From LH-M37 sp032251315 (GTDB lineage Bacteria; Pseudomonadota; Gammaproteobacteria; SZUA-229), in assembly GCA_032251315.1 (NCBI GenBank), contig JAVVEE010000021.1, forward strand, positions 1 to 34,818: a stretch of DNA of 34,818 bases, written 5' to 3'. Of the stretch, positions 32,783-34,818 are shown piece after piece. A program made the translations under genes and the position numbers. The notes under the pieces are model-generated. The model did not search any database and was not told the DNA's origin. It worked only from the letters and a program-made list of their open reading frames with translations. How positions within the stretch are numbered: the stretch's first letter is position 1; each line of letters opens with the position of its first letter.

Positions 32783-33609
32783 CTATTTAATATTGAAATC
32801 CTTATGCAATTTACCCCAATGCTCAATAAGTTTTTTCTGATGCTCTTGATTTATTGGCAGGCTCTTTAATGCAGCAGGCCAAAGGCTTCTTGCTTTGTCC
32901 ATGGCATCATCAAGATGAGGTTTTAATGCTCGCCACGGCATATCAGATTTTTTTTGCCCAGTATTCAAAGTTGGCATATGACACTTCATACCATGCATGA
33001 GTGCGGCCGAGATTCAGCGCATAATTTTGTTCGCCGTCGATATAAACGCTCGTTGTTACGATATCGTATGCCGGAGATAGTCTGGGCGTAATCTGATCAG
33101 GATAAATCAGGCTCCAGTTCTTTAAATGTGCATCACCATTCGCCAGAAGAATATTGGCAAGAAGACGTCGTGCGAATTGCTGCGCGTCCATAAGGCCATC
33201 GCCAGAAAATTGATAGAGTATTCTGGCAATCTGCTCCCGGCTCCATGGCCTCAGCGATCAGCGCTCCAGGTAAATCTAGCCCAAGATAGGACAGAAGATG
33301 GAATTCGCTATCGACATGAACTTTAAGGCCCTGCGCAATTAATTCCCTGAGAGAACCCTCCGGCAATAGATTGGACAACGTGGGATGCAGTCGCTGGTTC
33401 CTGACCCAGGGTTCTACCATCAGCTTGTCTGCTCGTGGAAAGCGGGGATGCGCGGTCAAACTGAATGTTGGGCGAGCGGCGTCTTTCCTGTAGTCGTCCG
33501 CAAAACTCAATACATTCCGCCCACTGTGAAACCCTGCCAGATAACCGACCAGCCGCCCGTGTAATGTCAGCCTAAGGACATTGACTTCATCTTCTCGACC
33601 GCCTGTCAT
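32783..33609 (-). pseudogene. hipA: HipA-type toxin kinase, broken by internal deletion and frameshifts
   Basis: Three reading-frame segments make up one decayed HipA gene. The N-terminal part (33609 to about 33240) has the HipA couple domain and HPTLSNLLPEGSLREL. The frame then changes near 33237-33241 to a segment reading REQIARILYQFSG...FARRLLANILLANGDAHLKN, which has the kinase catalytic Asp/Asn motif and YDIVTT. The roughly 140 residues normally between them, including the glycine-rich phosphate loop and ATP-binding Lys, are absent. A second break lies in a run of 8 T (32948-32955, poly-A on the coding strand), after which the frame gives SDMPWRALKPHLDDA to the stop at 32783. As drawn it cannot make an active kinase. 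It overlaps hipB by 4 nt (ATGA). Confidence 0.8.
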
Positions 33610-33932
33610 TGCTCATCCCCAAGTAGACCTTGCCAAGGGTCATCCGATAAAGCTTTAGTGTCGTTGATCTCCCCCGCCGATTTGGTTGCCCGCACTGAAG
33701 GCACATCGCTTTCAAAAACTGCCAGAACTGCACTCAGTTTTTCTTTGGGAATGAGCATAATTTCGCTATTGAGGCCCTTTGCAATCAGTTCCACGGTATC
33801 CAGCCTGGGATTCCCCTTCGCCTCCAGTCGCTGATACTGCTGTCTCGAAACGCCGACACGCAAGCGCATATCGCTCTGCTTGAACCCGAGCACCAGGCGG
33901 CGTTTTTTGATCTGTTGAAGTAAAGAGTTCAT
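33606..33932 (-). CDS. hipB: HipB-type antitoxin / XRE transcription regulator
   Basis: This 108-aa protein has a Cro/C1-type helix-turn-helix at residues 4-58 (IKKRRLVLGFKQSDMRLRVG, VSRQQYQRLEAKGNPRL, DTVELIAKGL). A less conserved tail ends in DPWQGLLGDEQ. In HipBA modules HipB neutralises HipA and represses the operon. It lies upstream of hipA with a 4-nt overlap, as is typical, and upstream of it is a palindrome-rich AT-tract likely to be its operator. The reading frame is intact although hipA is broken, so it could persist as a stand-alone regulator. Confidence 0.85.
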   Translation of the reverse strand: MNSLLQQIKKRRLVLGFKQSDMRLRVGVSRQQYQRLEAKGNPRLDTVELIAKGLNSEIMLIPKEKLSAVLAVFESDVPSVRATKSAGEINDTKALSDDPWQGLLGDEQ

Positions 33933-33943
33933 AATATAAACAT

Positions 33944-34016
33944 ATATATTGCTTATTTTACAAGAAGCAATATATTCGCTTCTTATTATTCATATAGCAA
34001 TCTATTTGTTGCTTTT
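33944..34016. promoter_or_regulatory. Array of palindromes upstream of hipB (likely operators)
   Basis: ATATATTGCTT (33944-33954) and AAGCAATATAT (33965-33975) are perfect 11-bp inverted arms, with a 10-nt spacer and centres 21 bp apart. AGAAGC/GCTTCT (33963-33983) overlaps the right arm, and a third pair AGCAA...TTGCT lies near 33996-34014. The repeated core is AAGCAA/TTGCTT. This is a plausible multi-site HipB operator over the hipBA promoter. The rest of the gene-free stretch 34017-34328 has an imperfect cruciform (TCCTGCA at 34074-34080, TGCAGGA at 34118-34124, inner AACCG/CGGTT) and the ssrA-end copy at 34181-34220. Confidence 0.6.
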
Positions 34017-34180
34017 AGATATCTAAGTCGCTTGCACCCAAGTAAGCGATACATGCGTTGCCTAACCGACTATTCCTGCAAATTAACCGCTCATTAGATA
34101 CCGGTTCCACACCTTTCTGCAGGAAATGGTCTCGAGCTTAACCGGTTGATATTTATGGAATTGAACCTACGCCCTGCCCC

Positions 34181-34220
34181 TCTACAAATAATGATGGTTT
34201 AACGAAAGGCAGCCTTTTAT
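34181..34220 (+). repeat. Diverged copy of tmRNA end and terminator (old att site)
   Basis: CCTCTAC-AAATAA followed by CGAAAGG-AGCC and a T-run repeats, in the same order, the last bases of ssrA and its terminator. Positions 34186-34214 align to 32712-32740 at 23 of 29 positions with no gaps. Upstream, ACCTACGCCC loosely resembles the tmRNA T-arm. It is best read as the distal attachment remnant of an element that entered ssrA. Confidence 0.55.
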
Positions 34221-34315
34221 AATTGCATCCGATGAAGTGAGTCCGAAGGGTGAGGCGCATGAACGAGCCGAATAAAAGATAGATGTACAAAACCATTTAA
34301 CTAACTAGATGCGCC

Positions 34316-34320
34316 GGAGG
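34316..34320 (+). promoter_or_regulatory. Ribosome-binding site that fixes a TTG start
   Basis: A full GGAGG lies 8 nt upstream of TTG 34329-34331. No ATG in this frame fits the family start, so this site supports the rare TTG initiation of the HigA-like gene. Confidence 0.65.
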
Positions 34321-34328
34321 AATAACTA

Positions 34329-34695
34329 TTGACATCCATACCAATTAAAACTGATGCCGATTACCGAGTGGCATTGAAAGAAGTTGAAAGTCTGATGATG
34401 GCTGGGCCTGACACGCCAGAAGGTGAAAAACTGGATGTAATGGTCTCGCTTATCGAGGCCTATGAAACTAAACATTTCCCGATGGATCTGCCAGATCCGG
34501 TGGAAGCCATCAAATTTGAAATGGAGAAAAGGCTTAACGGTAAAAGATCTGGAACCGATGATCGGTAAGAGCAACCGCGTTTATGAGATATTAAATCACA
34601 AGCGCTCACTCACCTTGAAAATGATCTGGAAGTTTCATAAAGGCCTGGGTATTTTGGCAGAGTCACTGATTAAACCACCACAAGCATATGCATGA
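34329..34695 (+). pseudogene. higA: HigA-type antitoxin, frameshifted
   Basis: The first frame (34329 to about 34530) reads TSIPIKTDADYRVALKEVE, TPEGEKLDVMVSLIEAYE, FPMDLPDPVEAIKFEMEK, the N-terminal signature of the HigA-like antitoxin family. The frame then changes at the AAAA run 34527-34530, and the continuation GLTVKDLEPMIGKSNRVYE, LNHKRSLTLKMIWKFHKGLG is the matching helix-turn-helix in another frame, ending at 34695. One extra A or a 2-nt loss explains the break. No HigB toxin gene fits in the 110 nt upstream. The start is TTG with a strong GGAGG. It could be a sequencing error, a true pseudogene, or a programmed slip, in that order of my preference being unresolved. Confidence 0.75.
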
Positions 34696-34818
34696 CAAAA
34701 AACCGGGTGGAAATAAGTCTAACGATATTTCTGCTATTGATGCTCGGCTGGCAGAGCTTGAGAAAGAAAGACAGCACCTTCTTACGCTCAAGGAAAAATT
34801 GCAAAAATCTCAGTCATT
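34688..34818 (+). CDS. N-terminus of a coiled-coil protein, cut by window end
   Basis: The ATG at 34688 opens a frame that runs to the window end without a stop (43 codons). The first 18 residues are polar (MHDKKPGGNKSNDISAID), followed by a heptad-rich coiled coil (ARLAELEKERQHLLTLKEKL). Its start overlaps the HigA-like stop by 8 nt, so the two are probably co-translated. Large helicase or nuclease proteins of defence islands often begin with such a coiled coil, but that is only a resemblance. I do not recognise the family from this fragment. Confidence 0.5.
   Translation, partial: MHDKKPGGNKSNDISAIDARLAELEKERQHLLTLKEKLQKSQS

Noticed and set aside
34074..34124. Possible integron attC site in the gap upstream of hipB
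   Set aside because: There is a nested inverted repeat and a GCCTAAC nearby, but no matching GTTAGGC-type R' box at the other end and no integron integrase in the window.
34254..34315. GGCGCAT / ATGCGCC inverted repeat upstream of the HigA-like gene
   Set aside because: The 7-bp arms are 48 nt apart with no symmetric inner pairing, so chance is a fair explanation.
1..34818. CRISPR array or complete insertion sequence
   Set aside because: No regularly spaced repeats of 25-40 bp and no transposase or integrase gene are visible in the window.

Overview
The window reads as chromosome from a gammaproteobacterium, probably a sulfur-oxidising one. The order gacA/uvrY - uvrC - pgsA - tRNA-Gly - tRNA-Cys - tRNA-Leu and the run fabD-fabG-acpP-fabF-pabB-pabC-mltG-tmk-holB-pilZ-tatD are both classic gammaproteobacterial arrangements. 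A soxB gene and an msrPQ pair point to periplasmic sulfur and redox chemistry. The hrcA-grpE-dnaK-dnaJ heat-shock cluster carries both a CIRCE operator and RpoH-type promoters. No closer taxonomic placement can be defended from the sequence alone.

Layout. Positions 1-660 hold three minus-strand tRNA genes (Leu-TAA, Cys-GCA, Gly-GCC), a partial second tRNA-Leu-like copy and a terminator. Positions 766-4565 carry pgsA, uvrC, a family-5 uracil-DNA glycosylase and gacA. Positions 4612-14193 are a long minus-strand cell-envelope, lipid, folate and replication cluster, from fabD (upstream) to tatD (downstream). Positions 14296-20157 hold dapB and the heat-shock genes. Positions 20214-23186 hold lolD, lolC/E and an exported OmpA-domain protein. 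Positions 23303-28136 hold a HupE/UreJ-family membrane protein, soxB on the plus strand, and msrQ/msrP. purL (28297-32181) closes the core block and is divergent from the tmRNA gene ssrA (32351-32712).

The tmRNA 3' end marks the start of accessory DNA. About 1.5 kb downstream lies a diverged copy of the tmRNA end plus its terminator (34181-34220), which looks like the far attachment-site scar of an old ssrA-integrated island. Between the two copies is a broken hipBA toxin-antitoxin module: hipB is intact and has a palindrome-rich operator region, while hipA has lost its central ATP-binding part and also has a poly-A frameshift. Beyond the scar is a frameshifted HigA-type antitoxin gene, overlapping the start of a coiled-coil gene that runs off the window.

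How the genes work together. FabD, FabG, AcpP and FabF form the fatty-acid elongation core. PabB and PabC make p-aminobenzoate for folate. MltG acts on peptidoglycan, Tmk and HolB serve DNA synthesis, and PilZ serves type IV pili. HrcA represses its own promoter through CIRCE, while grpE and dnaK each have a separate heat-shock-sigma promoter. LolC/E-D releases lipoproteins for outer-membrane sorting. No complete new system is visible. The most informative non-routine regions are the heat-shock promoter architecture and the decaying ssrA island.
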